Positions 1-9,997 are shown, counted from the first letter of the stretch. The stretch: DNA of 64,000 nucleotides from Nocardia sp. BMG111209 (GCF_000381925.1 NZ_KB907307.1:2480001-2544000); one strand, 5' to 3'. Notes: a model not told the origin generated them from the letters alone. Numbers and translations: made by a program.

Positions 1-1
1 C

Positions 2-1195
2 GTCCTGAACGATATCCCGATCTTCGATGCCGACAACCATATGTACGAGACCACGGATGCTCTGACGAAGTATCTGCCGGATCGGTACCGGGGCGCGATC
101 GACTACGTCGAACTACGCGGCAGGACCAAGATCATGCTCAAGGGGCGGGTCACGGAGTTCATTCCGAACCCGACTTTCGAGGTGGTCGCTCGTCCCGGCG
201 CGATGGAAGACTATCTGCGCCACGGCAATCCCGACGGGAAGAGTCGCCGTGAGATCTTCGGCGCGCCGATGCAGAGCATCCCGGCGTGGCGGGAGCCGAA
301 ATCGCGGCTCGAGTTGATGGACGAGCAGGGGTTGGATCGGACCCTGGTCTTCCCGACCCTGGCCAGCCTCGTGGAGGAGCGGCTGCGCGACGACCCGCGA
401 TTGGCCCATGCCGCGATCCACGCATTGAATCGGTGGATGCTGGAAACCTGGACCTTCGACTACCAGGACCGTATCTTCGCGACGCCGGTGATCACGCTGC
501 CGATCGTGGAGAAGGCCGTCGAGGAGTTGGAGTGGGTGGTGGCCAACGGCGCCAAGGCGGTGCTGATCCGACCTGCTCCGGTACCGGGCTTCGAGGGGTC
601 GAGGTCGTTCGGACTGCCCGAGTTCGACCCGTTCTGGGCGAAGGTGGTCGAACACGACATCGTCGTCGCCCTGCATGCCTCCGACAGCGGTTACGACCGA
701 TACATCAGCGACTGGCTGGGCAGCGATTACGAGTATCTGCCGTTCCAGCCGGAACCGTTCAGGCTCGTCTACGGCACCTCACGGCCGATCGAGGATGCGG
801 TTTCGGCCTTGATCTGCCACGGCGCGGTGTCGCGTTTCCCGCAACTGAAGATCGCCATCGTCGAAAACGGCAGTGACTGGGTCCTGCCGCTGCTGAATCG
901 GTTGGCCGGCATGTACAAGAAGATGAAGACCGAGCTGCCGGAGGATCCGGTCGCGGTGTTCAAGCGCAATTTCTTTCTGAACCCGTTCTGGGAGGACGAT
1001 CTGCCGGAGCTGGTGGATTTGATCGGGGCGGACAACTTGCTGTTCGGTTCTGATTATCCCCATGTGGAGGGGTTGGCCGAACCTCGCTCCTATGTGAAGA
1101 TGCTCGACGGCCTGGCCGCTGACGATGTCCGGAAGATCATGGGCGGCAACATGTCTCGTCTGCTGAAGACTCCCGAGACGCGCGTTCGACGCTGA
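2..1195 (+). CDS. Amidohydrolase_2 family metal-dependent hydrolase, 5' end outside window
   Basis: This is a TIM-barrel amidohydrolase of the family that includes ACMSD and pyrone-dicarboxylate lactonase. The frame is open to the first base of the window. Reading upstream of the ATG at 41 gives the family's N-terminal metal motif (IFDADNH, then MYE), so the true start lies to the left and the gene is cut by the window edge. Other metal-site candidates are VALHASD, LICHGA and the C-terminal GSDYPH. About 397 residues are visible. It is the first of three such enzymes in the cluster (others at 15642 and 19949) and is followed by a P450. Its role is probably hydrolytic or decarboxylating ring or C-C chemistry in the catabolic pathway; the substrate is unknown. 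Confidence 0.85.
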   Translation, partial: VLNDIPIFDADNHMYETTDALTKYLPDRYRGAIDYVELRGRTKIMLKGRVTEFIPNPTFEVVARPGAMEDYLRHGNPDGKSRREIFGAPMQSIPAWREPKSRLELMDEQGLDRTLVFPTLASLVEERLRDDPRLAHAAIHALNRWMLETWTFDYQDRIFATPVITLPIVEKAVEELEWVVANGAKAVLIRPAPVPGFEGSRSFGLPEFDPFWAKVVEHDIVVALHASDSGYDRYISDWLGSDYEYLPFQPEPFRLVYGTSRPIEDAVSALICHGAVSRFPQLKIAIVENGSDWVLPLLNRLAGMYKKMKTELPEDPVAVFKRNFFLNPFWEDDLPELVDLIGADNLLFGSDYPHVEGLAEPRSYVKMLDGLAADDVRKIMGGNMSRLLKTPETRVRR

Positions 1196-1273
1196 AGCCG
1201 GCCGACGATCGCCGTCGCTCGACGGCTCCGGGCTCCGGTCCGATATACCCGAAACAGTAGGAAAGGTCATGTC

Positions 1274-2629
1274 GTGAGTTCCGAGGATGTCGATGATGAG
1301 CGTAAGTCGGTGCGGTGGTTTCGTTTCGAGCGTCATGCGCCGGAGTATCGCCGGAATTTCGTGTCGATCACCCGGGAGATGCACCGTGAGTGCCCGATCG
1401 CGTGGTCGCAGACCTATGGTGGGCATTGGGTCGCGGCGGGTAATCGGGAGGTGTTCGAGCTGGCCCGTTCCCCGCTGATGTCCAATGATCGGGACGTGCA
1501 CGGCGAACGGCGCGGCTACGGGGGAATCTCGATTCCCACGCCGCCGGTGCATCCCAAGGCGCCGTCGATCCGGGGTGGTTTCCTGGAGATGGATCCGCCG
1601 GAGCAGAAGGCGTATCGGCAGGCGCTCAATCCTTATCTGTCGCCGGCGGCGATCGCGCGGTGGGTTCCGTTCATCGACGAGGTGACCCGTGCGTGCCTGG
1701 ACGAGCGGATCGAGCAGGGCCGTCTGGACTTCGTGGACGATCTCGCCAATATCGTGCCGGCGGTGTTCACCCTGGCGTTGATGGGCATCCCGCTGCGGAA
1801 GTGGTCGCTGTACTGCGAACCGGCCCACGCTTTCATCTACACGCCGCCAGACTCGCCCGATATGAAGCGGGTCCGGCGGGCGGCGATGCAGATGGGCGCC
1901 GACCTGTTCACCACCATGCTCGAGATCCGCGAGACCCCGCGGCCGGGGCTGATCGACGCGCTCAACAACCTCCGTATCGACGGGCAGCCCGCACCGGACC
2001 TCGATCTGGTGGGTGCGTTGAACCTGCTCATCGGCGGCGGTTTCGACACCACCACCGCGCTCACCGCACACACCTTGGAATGGTTGTCCGAGCATCCACA
2101 GGAACGGGCGAACCTCAGCCGGGATCGGGATATTCTGCTGGATTCGGCGACCGAGGAGTTCCTGCGTTATTTCACTCCCGCGCCGGGGGACGGCCGGACG
2201 ATCTCGGCGGACTGCACGATCGCGGGAGTCGATTTCGAAGAGGGAGAACGACTCTGGTTGTCGTGGGCGATGGCCAACCGCGATCCGGCGTCGTTCACCG
2301 ACCCGGACACCGTCGATCTCGGCCGGCGCGGTAACCGTCATTTCAGCTTCGGCCTGGGACTACACCGGTGTATCGGGTCGAACGTGGCCCGGATCGTGTT
2401 CAAGCGCATGCTGGTGGCGGTACTGGATCGGCTACCGGATTTCCGATGCGATCCCGCGGGCGCGGTGCACTACGACACCATCGGCGTCATCAACGGCATG
2501 AAACATTTGCCCGCCGCATTCACCCCCGGCCCGCGACTGGGCGCCGGACTCGACGAGACCCTGGACAAACTCCAGGCACTGACCGACGAACAACGACTCG
2601 CCGAACCGATCACCCGACCGGCCGACTGA
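1274..2629 (+). CDS. Cytochrome P450
   Basis: A soluble bacterial-type P450 of 451 aa that would hydroxylate a pathway intermediate using a ferredoxin and reductase not found in this window. The I-helix oxygen-binding motif (GGGFDTTTA) lies near residue 255, an ExxR-type helix (EEFLRY) near 295, and the haem-thiolate loop (FGLGLHRCIG) near 360 with its cysteine ligand. The GTG start at 1274 follows a GAAAGG ribosome site; the ATG five bases upstream runs straight into a stop. It sits 78 bases after the amidohydrolase and probably shares its transcript. Length is a little above the usual 400-420 aa, with an acidic C-terminal tail. Confidence 0.95.
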   Translation: MSSEDVDDERKSVRWFRFERHAPEYRRNFVSITREMHRECPIAWSQTYGGHWVAAGNREVFELARSPLMSNDRDVHGERRGYGGISIPTPPVHPKAPSIRGGFLEMDPPEQKAYRQALNPYLSPAAIARWVPFIDEVTRACLDERIEQGRLDFVDDLANIVPAVFTLALMGIPLRKWSLYCEPAHAFIYTPPDSPDMKRVRRAAMQMGADLFTTMLEIRETPRPGLIDALNNLRIDGQPAPDLDLVGALNLLIGGGFDTTTALTAHTLEWLSEHPQERANLSRDRDILLDSATEEFLRYFTPAPGDGRTISADCTIAGVDFEEGERLWLSWAMANRDPASFTDPDTVDLGRRGNRHFSFGLGLHRCIGSNVARIVFKRMLVAVLDRLPDFRCDPAGAVHYDTIGVINGMKHLPAAFTPGPRLGAGLDETLDKLQALTDEQRLAEPITRPAD

Positions 2630-3050
2630 GACCGGAGCTCGAGGTGGATCTACGAGTGGCGATCACCACCGGCACCGGCCCGGCGGCGCACCGCTCCTAC
2701 CACCCGGCGCGGTTGCCGTACGTGACCCTGAAATCGGGTATCGCGGCGTTCACGAAGGTGCGCTGCGAGCAAGAGTTCAACAGCCACAACGGAATTGCGG
2801 TGACGGAGATCGGGCACGGTCATGGTGAGCGGGCCCGGTTCCCGTGACGGCCGAAGATATTGCTGTAATCTCTCCCGTAAGTATTACAGTTGAGCTAACC
2901 TGACGGTGTCTTCCGCACGGTCCGCGGAGTCGGCGTTGTCTCACCTGCACCGGTTGGGACCGCGGACTTTCGATCCGCACGTGGCGACCGCCGGCGCTGC
3001 ACTGGTCGCCGGACGCGAAACTCTCTGGCTCGATTCAATTGGAGGGCCGT
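2630..3050. other. Intergenic region before MFS gene, holds one operator
   Basis: 421 bases without a convincing gene. The reading frames here lack homology I recognise. The region contains the palindromic site at 2874-2890 and, just left of it, an extra half-site (GCTGTA at 2862-2867). The promoter of the MFS gene at 3051 is probably here. Confidence 0.6.
2874..2890. promoter_or_regulatory. Operator site 1 (ACTGTA-N5-TACAGT family)
   Basis: CCCGTAAGTATTACAGT matches the 12 specified positions of the consensus at 10. It lies 160 bases upstream of the MFS transporter gene. Confidence 0.65.
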
Positions 3051-4670
3051 ATGGCCACAACCACTCCCGCGTCACCGTCGGAACGAACGGAATCGGTCGA
3101 CACCGGCAGGCTCGACAGCGTGTCGCGGACGCGTATTGCGATCGTGCTCGTGGCGATCGTGCTGCTCACGGAGACCACAGCACTGCAAACAGTGATGGTC
3201 GGTGCATCCCTGCAGAAGATGACGACGACGTTCTCGACGGTCGGTTCGGACATCAACTGGGCGCTCATCATCGCCGGCGTCGTCGGTGCGCCGGCGACGC
3301 CGTTGCTGGGCAAGCTCAGCGATATGTGGGGTAAGAAGCGGATCTACCTCGTCAGTAGCGGACTGTTCGTCCTCGGCAACGCGATCGATGCGCTCACCTC
3401 GAACTGGACATTCTTCCTCGTGGGCCGCGGCCTGCAGGCATTCTCCACGGCCACTCTGGTGCTGAGCTACGGACTCGTCCGGGACCTGCTCCCACGACGC
3501 CTGCTTCCTGCGGGACTAGGCATCATCGCCGGTGGCGTAGGGGTGTCGGGCCTGATCGGGCCGCTCATCGCCGGTGCGCTGGTCGATCATTTCCAGTGGC
3601 GGTCGTTGTTCTGGTTCCTGGTCATCTACACCGTTGTTGCCATGGCACTGTTCGCCACCGTCGTCCCCGAATCCAAGCTCCGGGTGAAGCAGCCGATTCA
3701 GCCCTTCGGCATCGTGGCGTTGTCGGCGGGAGTCTTCGGCATCCTGCTCTACCTGTCCAAGGGACAGGATTGGGGCTGGGGACGCGCTTCGACGCTGGCG
3801 TGGGTGATCGGCGGGCTGGTCCTGCTGGCACTGTTCTTCCTCATCGAGTCGCGATCGACCAAGCCGGTCATCGATACGAAACTGCTGCTCAACCCCAAGG
3901 TCGGCCTCACCATGGTGATGATGCTGTTCGCCACCGGAATGTTGATGGTCGTGGCCACCGCGCTGGGCTACATGAGCCAGACGCCGACTGCCGACCAGTT
4001 GCGAGGAATGGTTGCCCAGGGTGCGGTCGACAAGGCTCATCAGATGACCGGCCTGAACCTGCCGCTCTCGCTGGTGAAGGTGTCGCTCGATCCCACCTAT
4101 CATTACGGCAGCGGGTTCGGATTACTGTCGTTCGCAACACATCTGGGAATCTGGGCGGGTGTGGTCAGCCTGGTCTTCGGCCCGATCGGCGGGATTCTCG
4201 CGCACCGGATCGGTGCCCGCATCCCGGCGATCATCGCGTGCGTGGTCATGGTCGGCGTCGGAGTCGGCTTCGCCCTGGTCACGCCCCATTACAGCTGGCA
4301 GTTGTTCGGTGCGCTCAACGCGATCTTCGGGATCGGCTTCGGCCTGTTCTTCGCGTCCGCGTCCATCCTGATGGTCGATGCTCTCCCGGAGGACCAACAG
4401 GGAATAGGCTCGGGCATGCTGGGCGTGGCCATGGGCCTCGGCTCGGCGATCGGCGCCGCGGCGATGGCCGCATTCCAATCCGCCAATCCGGTACACGCCA
4501 CTATCAATGTCATGAATCAGTCTGTGTCCCAAGCTATTCCGCAGATATTCTCCGATCGAGCCTATGTGCTCACCTTCTGGGCGATGTCGGGGCTGGCTCT
4601 GGTGGCGCTCGTTGTCGCGCTCGTCATGCGACACGGGCGCACACCGACGACAGCCGGAATTGTGTCCTGA
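3051..4670 (+). CDS. MFS transporter, DHA2 (14-TM) drug/proton antiporter type
   Basis: An inner-membrane major facilitator of 539 aa with about 14 hydrophobic helices and the motif GKLSDMWGKKR after helix 2, typical of the DHA2 family. The start at ATG 3051 follows a GGAGGG ribosome site; the in-frame codon 12 bases upstream is less likely. A longer extracytoplasmic loop, around residues 310-350, separates helices in the second half. In a catabolic cluster it may export a toxic intermediate or import a substrate; direction cannot be read from sequence. It carries operator site 1 upstream and is followed 36 bases later by the DAP-dehydrogenase-like gene, so the two are likely co-transcribed. 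Confidence 0.9.
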   Translation: MATTTPASPSERTESVDTGRLDSVSRTRIAIVLVAIVLLTETTALQTVMVGASLQKMTTTFSTVGSDINWALIIAGVVGAPATPLLGKLSDMWGKKRIYLVSSGLFVLGNAIDALTSNWTFFLVGRGLQAFSTATLVLSYGLVRDLLPRRLLPAGLGIIAGGVGVSGLIGPLIAGALVDHFQWRSLFWFLVIYTVVAMALFATVVPESKLRVKQPIQPFGIVALSAGVFGILLYLSKGQDWGWGRASTLAWVIGGLVLLALFFLIESRSTKPVIDTKLLLNPKVGLTMVMMLFATGMLMVVATALGYMSQTPTADQLRGMVAQGAVDKAHQMTGLNLPLSLVKVSLDPTYHYGSGFGLLSFATHLGIWAGVVSLVFGPIGGILAHRIGARIPAIIACVVMVGVGVGFALVTPHYSWQLFGALNAIFGIGFGLFFASASILMVDALPEDQQGIGSGMLGVAMGLGSAIGAAAMAAFQSANPVHATINVMNQSVSQAIPQIFSDRAYVLTFWAMSGLALVALVVALVMRHGRTPTTAGIVS

Positions 4671-4706
4671 CCCAGCACTGGTCTGTATCCACAACGGAGT
4701 AGGGAA

Positions 4707-5783
4707 ATGACGAGAAAACTTCGTGTCGTCCAGTGGGCGACCGGCAACGTCGGCCGTCACGCGGTCGCCGCAGTGCACGAACATCCCGGCCTCGAACTCG
4801 TCGGCGCGCTGGTCTACAGCGACGCCAAAGCGGGCCGCGATGTCGGCGAGATCTGCGGCATCGGCGACATCGGCGTGATCGCCACGACCGACCGCGAGGA
4901 GATCCTGGCGCTCGAGGCGGACTGCGTGCTCTACACCCCGCAAGGGGAATGGGATCCGCCGGCCGCGCTCGACGACGTCTGCGCGCTGCTGGCGTCCGGC
5001 AAGAACGTCGTCTCGACCGCCGTCACCGCCTGGATCTATCCGCGCAGCGCCGGTGAAGACGTGGTGCAGCGGCTGCGGACCGCGTGCACCCACGGCCGCA
5101 GTTCGTTCCACGCCACCGGGATCCAACCCGGCTGGGCCGCAGAAGTACTACCGCTGGCGATGTCGGGCCTGTTCCGACGGATCGACTCGCTGCTGGTGCA
5201 GGAACTGATGGACTACACGACCTACGACGTCCCGTTCATGCTGTTCGACATCATGGGCTTCGGTAAACCGCCGGAGCAACGGGTACCGATGGACGATCCC
5301 GCGGTCGGCGCCTTGCCGTTCGCGGCACCGCTGATGCTGGTGGCCGACGGCTTGAATGCAACCATCGACGACTTCATCTGGGAGCGGCAGGTCGCCACCA
5401 CCGACCGGCCGATCGAGATCAAAGCCGGACGGATCGAAGCGGGGACGGTCTCCGCACAGCGATTCTCCTACACCGCGGTGATCGGCGGCCGCCGCGCGCT
5501 GACAGTCGAGCACATCACCCGGCTGGGCGCCGATCAGGCACCGCACTGGCCGAACGGGCGTGGCTGGAAGGTGACGGTCGACGGACTGCCGTCGATGGTG
5601 CTGGAAGCGCGAATCGCGGTCCGCGGTGAGGACGACACCGACCAGGGTTGCCTGGGTACCGCGATGCACGCGGTGCACGCCATTGCACCGGTCTGCGCCG
5701 CGGCCCCCGGGATTCGCACCTTCCTCGATCTGCCCACCATCGTCGGTCGCGGGGTGCTGTCCTCGCCGGGCACACCCGGGTGA
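4707..5783 (+). CDS. NAD(P)-dependent oxidoreductase, dihydrodipicolinate reductase / DAP dehydrogenase-like (copy 1)
   Basis: A 358-aa oxidoreductase with an N-terminal Rossmann fold ([10 protein letters not shown] near residues 8-17) and a C-terminal domain of the kind found in 2,4-diaminopentanoate dehydrogenase-like proteins. Such proteins are common in actinobacterial lipid and steroid clusters, but their substrates are mostly unknown. ATG 4707 follows GTAGGGA. A second gene of exactly the same length and about 87 percent identical by eye lies at 53955-55031, so this is a recent duplication within the window. It follows the MFS gene and precedes an SDR, consistent with an operon running to about 8.8 kb. 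Confidence 0.85.
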   Translation: MTRKLRVVQWATGNVGRHAVAAVHEHPGLELVGALVYSDAKAGRDVGEICGIGDIGVIATTDREEILALEADCVLYTPQGEWDPPAALDDVCALLASGKNVVSTAVTAWIYPRSAGEDVVQRLRTACTHGRSSFHATGIQPGWAAEVLPLAMSGLFRRIDSLLVQELMDYTTYDVPFMLFDIMGFGKPPEQRVPMDDPAVGALPFAAPLMLVADGLNATIDDFIWERQVATTDRPIEIKAGRIEAGTVSAQRFSYTAVIGGRRALTVEHITRLGADQAPHWPNGRGWKVTVDGLPSMVLEARIAVRGEDDTDQGCLGTAMHAVHAIAPVCAAAPGIRTFLDLPTIVGRGVLSSPGTPG

Positions 5784-5854
5784 CACCCGACAGTGCGGGC
5801 TACTGAAGCGCGCTCGGCCACAGCGCTGATTCCCGATCTCGAAAGGACGACAGA

Positions 5855-6583
5855 TTGTCACTGCTCACAGGCCGGGTCGCCGTGGTCACCGGCGGCGCTC
5901 AGGGTATCGGTTACGCCATCGCCGACACGTTCTCGAAGGCGGGCGCGCGGGTTGTCGTCGGGGATCTGGATCCAGCGGAGGCCGGTCGGCGCCTCGATCC
6001 ACGGTCGTGTCGGGCGGTCGCGTGCGACGTCACCTCCGCGGACGATGTCGCCACGCTCGTGCGGACGGCAGTCGACGAATTCGGCAGCCTCGACATCATG
6101 GTCAACAATGCCGGGATCACCCGCGACGCGTCCATGCGCACGATGCGGGAAGACGATTTCGACCGGGTCATCGCGGTTCATCTGAAAGGCACCTGGAACG
6201 GCACGCGCCTGGCCGCCGCCGCGATGCGAGAACAGCAGAGCGGCACCATCATCAACATGTCGTCGCTGTCCGGCAAGGTGGGGATGGCCGGACAGACGAA
6301 TTACTCTGCGGCGAAGGCCGGGATCATCGGTATGACGAAGGCCGCGGCGAAGGAGAGCGCCCGTTTCGGTGTACGGGTGAACGCCATCGCGCCGGGCCTG
6401 ATCCGATCACCTATGACAACCGCTATGCCACAACACGTGTGGGACCAGAAGCTGGCCGAGATCCCGCTCGGACGTGCCGGCGAACCGGAGGAGGTGGCGA
6501 ATGTGGCGTTGTTCCTGGCGTCCGATCTGTCCTCGTATCTCACCGGCACCGTTCTCGAGGTGACCGGAGGGCGGTTCATGTGA
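5855..6583 (+). CDS. SDR family oxidoreductase (FabG-like)
   Basis: A 242-aa classical short-chain dehydrogenase. It has the cofactor loop TGGAQGIG near residues 12-19, the NNAG motif, the catalytic YSAAK near 150, and a C-terminus typical of FabG-like proteins. It probably oxidises or reduces a hydroxyl/keto group of a CoA-bound or free intermediate. The start is TTG at 5855, seven bases after GAAAGGA; no better ATG or GTG with a ribosome site is in frame. It is followed after 46 bases by an acyl-CoA dehydrogenase. Confidence 0.9.
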   Translation: MSLLTGRVAVVTGGAQGIGYAIADTFSKAGARVVVGDLDPAEAGRRLDPRSCRAVACDVTSADDVATLVRTAVDEFGSLDIMVNNAGITRDASMRTMREDDFDRVIAVHLKGTWNGTRLAAAAMREQQSGTIINMSSLSGKVGMAGQTNYSAAKAGIIGMTKAAAKESARFGVRVNAIAPGLIRSPMTTAMPQHVWDQKLAEIPLGRAGEPEEVANVALFLASDLSSYLTGTVLEVTGGRFM

Positions 6584-6629
6584 ATGCGCCGAGCGTTCGG
6601 TCGTCATCGATTCCGCAAGGAGCAGCTTC

Positions 6630-7817
6630 GTGAAACTCGCTCGGACCCAGGGCCTCACCGATGTTCAGACCGAAATTCTCTCCACCGTACGCACTTTCGT
6701 GGACAAGGAGATCATCCCGCACGCTCAGGAACTCGAACGCGGCGATATCTATCCGCAGGCCATCGTCGACCGGATGGCCGAACTCGGCCTCTTCGGTCTC
6801 ACCATCCCCGAGGAGTACGGCGGACTGGGCGAGTCGTTGCTCACCTACGCCCTGTGCGTCGAGGAGCTGGCGCGGGGGTGGATGAGTGTATCCGGAGTCG
6901 TCAATACGCATTTCATCGTCGCCTATCTGCTGACCCGGCACGGCACACCCGAGCAGCGCCGCCGTTTCCTACCACGCATGGCCACCGGTGAGGTGCGCGG
7001 TGCATTCTCCATGTCCGAGCCCGACCTGGGCTCCGATGTCGCCGCGATCCGCACCACCGCGGTCCGCAACGGTGACGACTATGTGATCGATGGCCGAAAG
7101 ATGTGGCTCACCAACGGATCCACTGCCACGTTGGTCGCAGTATTGGTGCGCACGGACGAAGGCCGGGACAGGGCGCACGAGAACCTCACGACATTCCTCA
7201 TCGAGAAGCCGACCGGTACGGGCACCGTCGCACCGGGTCTCACCATCCCCGGCCGCCTGCACAAAATGGGCTACAAGGGCATCGACACCACCGAACTGCT
7301 CTTCGACGGCTACGTGGCGCGAGCTGACACCGTCCTCGGCGGCGGCGCCGGTCGCGGTTTTGCGCAGATGATGGACGGTGTCGAAGTCGGGCGCGTCAAC
7401 GTCGCCGCCCGTGCCTGCGGAATCGCACTGCGCGCCTTCGAACTGGGCGCCCGTTACGCCCAGCAACGCCGGACCTTCGGCAAGCCGATCTTCGAACATC
7501 AGGCGATCGGCTTCAGCCTGGCCGAGATGGCCACCAAGGTCGAGGCCGCACACCTCATGATGGTCAACGCGGCACGGCTGAAAGACTCCGGCCGGCGCAG
7601 TGACGTCGCGGCCGGAATGGCCAAGTACCTGGCCGGCGAGTACTGCAACGAGGTGACGCAGGCCAGCTTCCGGATCCACGGCGGCTACGGGTATTCGATC
7701 GAATACGAAATCGAACGACTCATGCGCGACGCTCCGTTCATGCTGATCGGCGAGGGCACCAGCGAGATCCAGAAGCGCATCATCGCCAAGGGTGTGCTCC
7801 GCGACTACCGAATCTGA
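6630..7817 (+). CDS. Acyl-CoA dehydrogenase
   Basis: A full-length (395 aa) FAD-dependent acyl-CoA dehydrogenase that introduces an alpha,beta double bond into an acyl-CoA. The central flavin-binding motifs (FSMSEPDLGSD near residue 130, MWLTNG near 158) and the C-terminal GEGTSEIQ region are intact. GTG 6630 follows AAGGAG. It is downstream of the SDR and upstream of a mycofactocin-type SDR, so these genes could perform successive oxidation steps. It is a single-subunit type, unlike the paired dehydrogenases at 17661-19914. Confidence 0.93.
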   Translation: MKLARTQGLTDVQTEILSTVRTFVDKEIIPHAQELERGDIYPQAIVDRMAELGLFGLTIPEEYGGLGESLLTYALCVEELARGWMSVSGVVNTHFIVAYLLTRHGTPEQRRRFLPRMATGEVRGAFSMSEPDLGSDVAAIRTTAVRNGDDYVIDGRKMWLTNGSTATLVAVLVRTDEGRDRAHENLTTFLIEKPTGTGTVAPGLTIPGRLHKMGYKGIDTTELLFDGYVARADTVLGGGAGRGFAQMMDGVEVGRVNVAARACGIALRAFELGARYAQQRRTFGKPIFEHQAIGFSLAEMATKVEAAHLMMVNAARLKDSGRRSDVAAGMAKYLAGEYCNEVTQASFRIHGGYGYSIEYEIERLMRDAPFMLIGEGTSEIQKRIIAKGVLRDYRI

Positions 7818-7910
7818 CACGGTCCACGGCCGGTCTTTCTCCATTGCGCGCCCCGGACTCCCGAGATTCGCCACGAAAAACAGCACCGACGAAACCCCGA
7901 TAGAGGAGCC

Positions 7911-8783
7911 ATGAGCAATCGTCTCGACGGCAAGGTCGCATTCATCACCGGCGCGGCCCGAGGGCAGGGCCGCGCACACGCGGTCCACATGGCCCAGGAG
8001 GGCGCCGACATCATCGCCATCGATATCTGCGAGCAGATCGAATCCAACAAGTATCCGCTCGCCGATCTCGAGGACCTGCACACGACCGCCGCCCTCGTCG
8101 AGAAGGAGGGGCGCGCGTGCGTCGCGATCAAAGCCGATGTCCGCGAACGTGATCAGCTGCGCAACGCCCTGGAGTCCGGCGTCTCGCAGCTCGGCCACCT
8201 CGACATCGTCGTCGCCAACGCCGGCATCCTGCCGATGGCGATGGGCAATCCGAAGGCGTCGGATTTCGTGGACGCCACGGACGTCGACCTGCTCGGCGTG
8301 ATGAACACTGTGGCAGTCGCCATCGGGCACATCAGCGACGGCGGCTCGATCATCGTGACGGGCTCCACGGCGGCGCTGATGCCCGGCACCACCACCAACT
8401 CCGTGATGGGCCCCGGCGGCGCCGGATACGCCTGGGCGAAGAAGACTCTCCTCGGCTACGTCGAGGAGATGTGTCTGCACTTGGCGCCGCGGATGATCCG
8501 CGTCAACGCGATCCACCCGACCAACTGCAACACGCACCTGCTGCACAACGACGGCCTGTACTCGGTGTTCCGACCGGACATGCGCAAGACCAAGCCGACC
8601 CGCGCCGACGTCGAGCCCGCCTTCGTACACTTCCAGGCGATGCCGATCCCGTACGTCGAACCCGACGACATCGCCAACCTCGGTGTCTTCCTGGCCAGCG
8701 ACGAATCGCGCTACATCACCGGTCAGCAGATCCGCGTCGACGCCGGGGCGCTGCTGAAGTTCCCCAACGGCCCGGTCGGCTAG
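7911..8783 (+). CDS. Mycofactocin-coupled SDR family oxidoreductase
   Basis: A 290-aa short-chain dehydrogenase with the cofactor loop TGAARGQG and the insertion after the second beta strand (around residues 38-65) that marks the mycofactocin-dependent, non-exchangeable-NAD subfamily. The catalytic site has YAWAKK near 174. Family members (carveol dehydrogenase type) oxidise secondary alcohols and pass electrons to mycofactocin; the mycofactocin biosynthesis genes are not in this window. ATG 7911 follows GAGGAG at a good distance. A second member is at 59513. The next gene converges on it. Confidence 0.9.
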   Translation: MSNRLDGKVAFITGAARGQGRAHAVHMAQEGADIIAIDICEQIESNKYPLADLEDLHTTAALVEKEGRACVAIKADVRERDQLRNALESGVSQLGHLDIVVANAGILPMAMGNPKASDFVDATDVDLLGVMNTVAVAIGHISDGGSIIVTGSTAALMPGTTTNSVMGPGGAGYAWAKKTLLGYVEEMCLHLAPRMIRVNAIHPTNCNTHLLHNDGLYSVFRPDMRKTKPTRADVEPAFVHFQAMPIPYVEPDDIANLGVFLASDESRYITGQQIRVDAGALLKFPNGPVG

Positions 8784-8896
8784 ACCGGCCGCAATGTCAC
8801 GGTCCGCCGACCCTGCTCACGGGTGTGCCCGGGCCTCGAGCAGGGCCGCGGTCGTGGTGCGGGTCGCCGGGCCGGGCGCGACGAGCTGTACCGCTT

Positions 8897-9910
8897 TCAC
8901 GCCGGCGCGTCGGCCTCGTCCCGGGCCGGGATGTCGTAGAACTGGAGCGCCCACTGCCGCAGGTCCAGGTATGGTTTGCGATCGATCGGCGACAACGGCG
9001 GGTGCTCGACGTACTCCTGGTACCGCCAGATGCTCAGGTCGTCCCAGACGGTGATCAGGAATTCGCGTTCGACCCGCTCGATCACCGCCGGCGGCGGGAC
9101 ATCCGACTCGTCGCCGGGCAGCCTCGGCCACCAGATCGAATAGAACAAATTGCAGACGCCGTCGTCGACCGGTGTCGCCGAGAAGATTAGCCGATGTTTC
9201 GAGGCGCCGTCGAACGCGCTGATCGATCCGCCGAGCCCGAACATGTGGCCGCGGATCCGCAGCGCCATGGCGTCGGGATCGTCGCTGCGGACGTCGGGCC
9301 AGCCGGTGTAGAACGTCCAGGACTCGCCTTCGGCGCGGTAGTCGAGCAATTGCGGGGTCACCGTCGCACGATGGACATAGCGGAAATGCGCGCTGTCGGG
9401 CCCGTTCTCCAGCACCACCTGGGGATGCACCGGCTCCTGCTCCGCCAGCCGGGAGAACTCCGGATAGGGCCGGTAATAGCCGGTCGGCGAGACACCCACC
9501 TCGGGGAACAGTTCGAAGATATCGGGCATCTGCCAGCGCGGCGGCTCACCGTGCGGCTGATGCCACAGGAAGACACAGCCGTGCTGTTCGATGACCGGGT
9601 ACACCCGCAGCCGCAGCCCGCGGTTGACCCGGTCCTCGCCGGGAATCTTGCGGTTGGTCCCGTCCGGGCCCCAGCGCCACCCATGGAACGGGCACTCCAC
9701 ACAGTCGCCGACGACCTTGCCACCGTGCCCGATATGGGCGCCGAGGTGCCGGCAGTGCCCGGTCAGCACGTGCATCTCACCGGATTCGTCGCGGTAGGCG
9801 ACCAGATCCTCGCCGAAGTACCGCAGCGGCCGCACCTCGCCCACCGGGAATTCCGGTGACCATCCGATCTGGAACCAGCCGGTGACCTTCCAGGTGAAGG
9901 GTACCTTCAC
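8897..9910 (-). CDS. Rieske [2Fe-2S] oxygenase, KshA-like
   Basis: The oxygenase component of a Rieske non-haem iron monooxygenase, similar in layout to 3-ketosteroid 9-alpha-hydroxylase KshA. The 337-aa protein has cluster ligands C53, H55, C73 and H76 and a mononuclear-iron motif of the type DSAHFRYVH. The start chosen is GTG 9910, preceded by GGAAGG; GTG 9919 is an alternative. No reductase (KshB-like) gene is in the window. It is divergent from the LLM gene at 10054, and an almost perfect operator lies between them at 9981-9997. Ring hydroxylation of a polycyclic substrate is the inferred role. Confidence 0.9.
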   Translation of the reverse strand: MKVPFTWKVTGWFQIGWSPEFPVGEVRPLRYFGEDLVAYRDESGEMHVLTGHCRHLGAHIGHGGKVVGDCVECPFHGWRWGPDGTNRKIPGEDRVNRGLRLRVYPVIEQHGCVFLWHQPHGEPPRWQMPDIFELFPEVGVSPTGYYRPYPEFSRLAEQEPVHPQVVLENGPDSAHFRYVHRATVTPQLLDYRAEGESWTFYTGWPDVRSDDPDAMALRIRGHMFGLGGSISAFDGASKHRLIFSATPVDDGVCNLFYSIWWPRLPGDESDVPPPAVIERVEREFLITVWDDLSIWRYQEYVEHPPLSPIDRKPYLDLRQWALQFYDIPARDEADAPA

Positions 9911-9980
9911 GAGCCACACCTTCCGCTCAGCTTTGCCAACAGCAGGTCCGCACTCCGCGGTGAATAATACAGTCTTGCAT

Positions 9981-9997
9981 ACTGCAAGCATTACAGT
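9981..9997. promoter_or_regulatory. Operator site 2 (ACTGTA-N5-TACAGT family)
   Basis: ACTGCAAGCATTACAGT matches 11 of 12 consensus positions. It lies between the divergent Rieske oxygenase and LLM oxidoreductase genes, where one bound repressor could control both. Confidence 0.75.

Noticed and set aside
779..2341. Very long minus-strand frame antisense to the amidohydrolase and P450
   Set aside because: It is a mirror frame produced by high GC; no start context and no protein family features.
2637..2847. Possible small gene after the P450 (DLRVAITTGTGPAAHRSY region)
   Set aside because: No ribosome site, no recognisable family, and only part of a frame running out of the P450.
8784..8896. 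Possible C-terminal gene remnant or terminator between the SDR and Rieske genes
   Set aside because: No perfect hairpin and too short to identify any homology.
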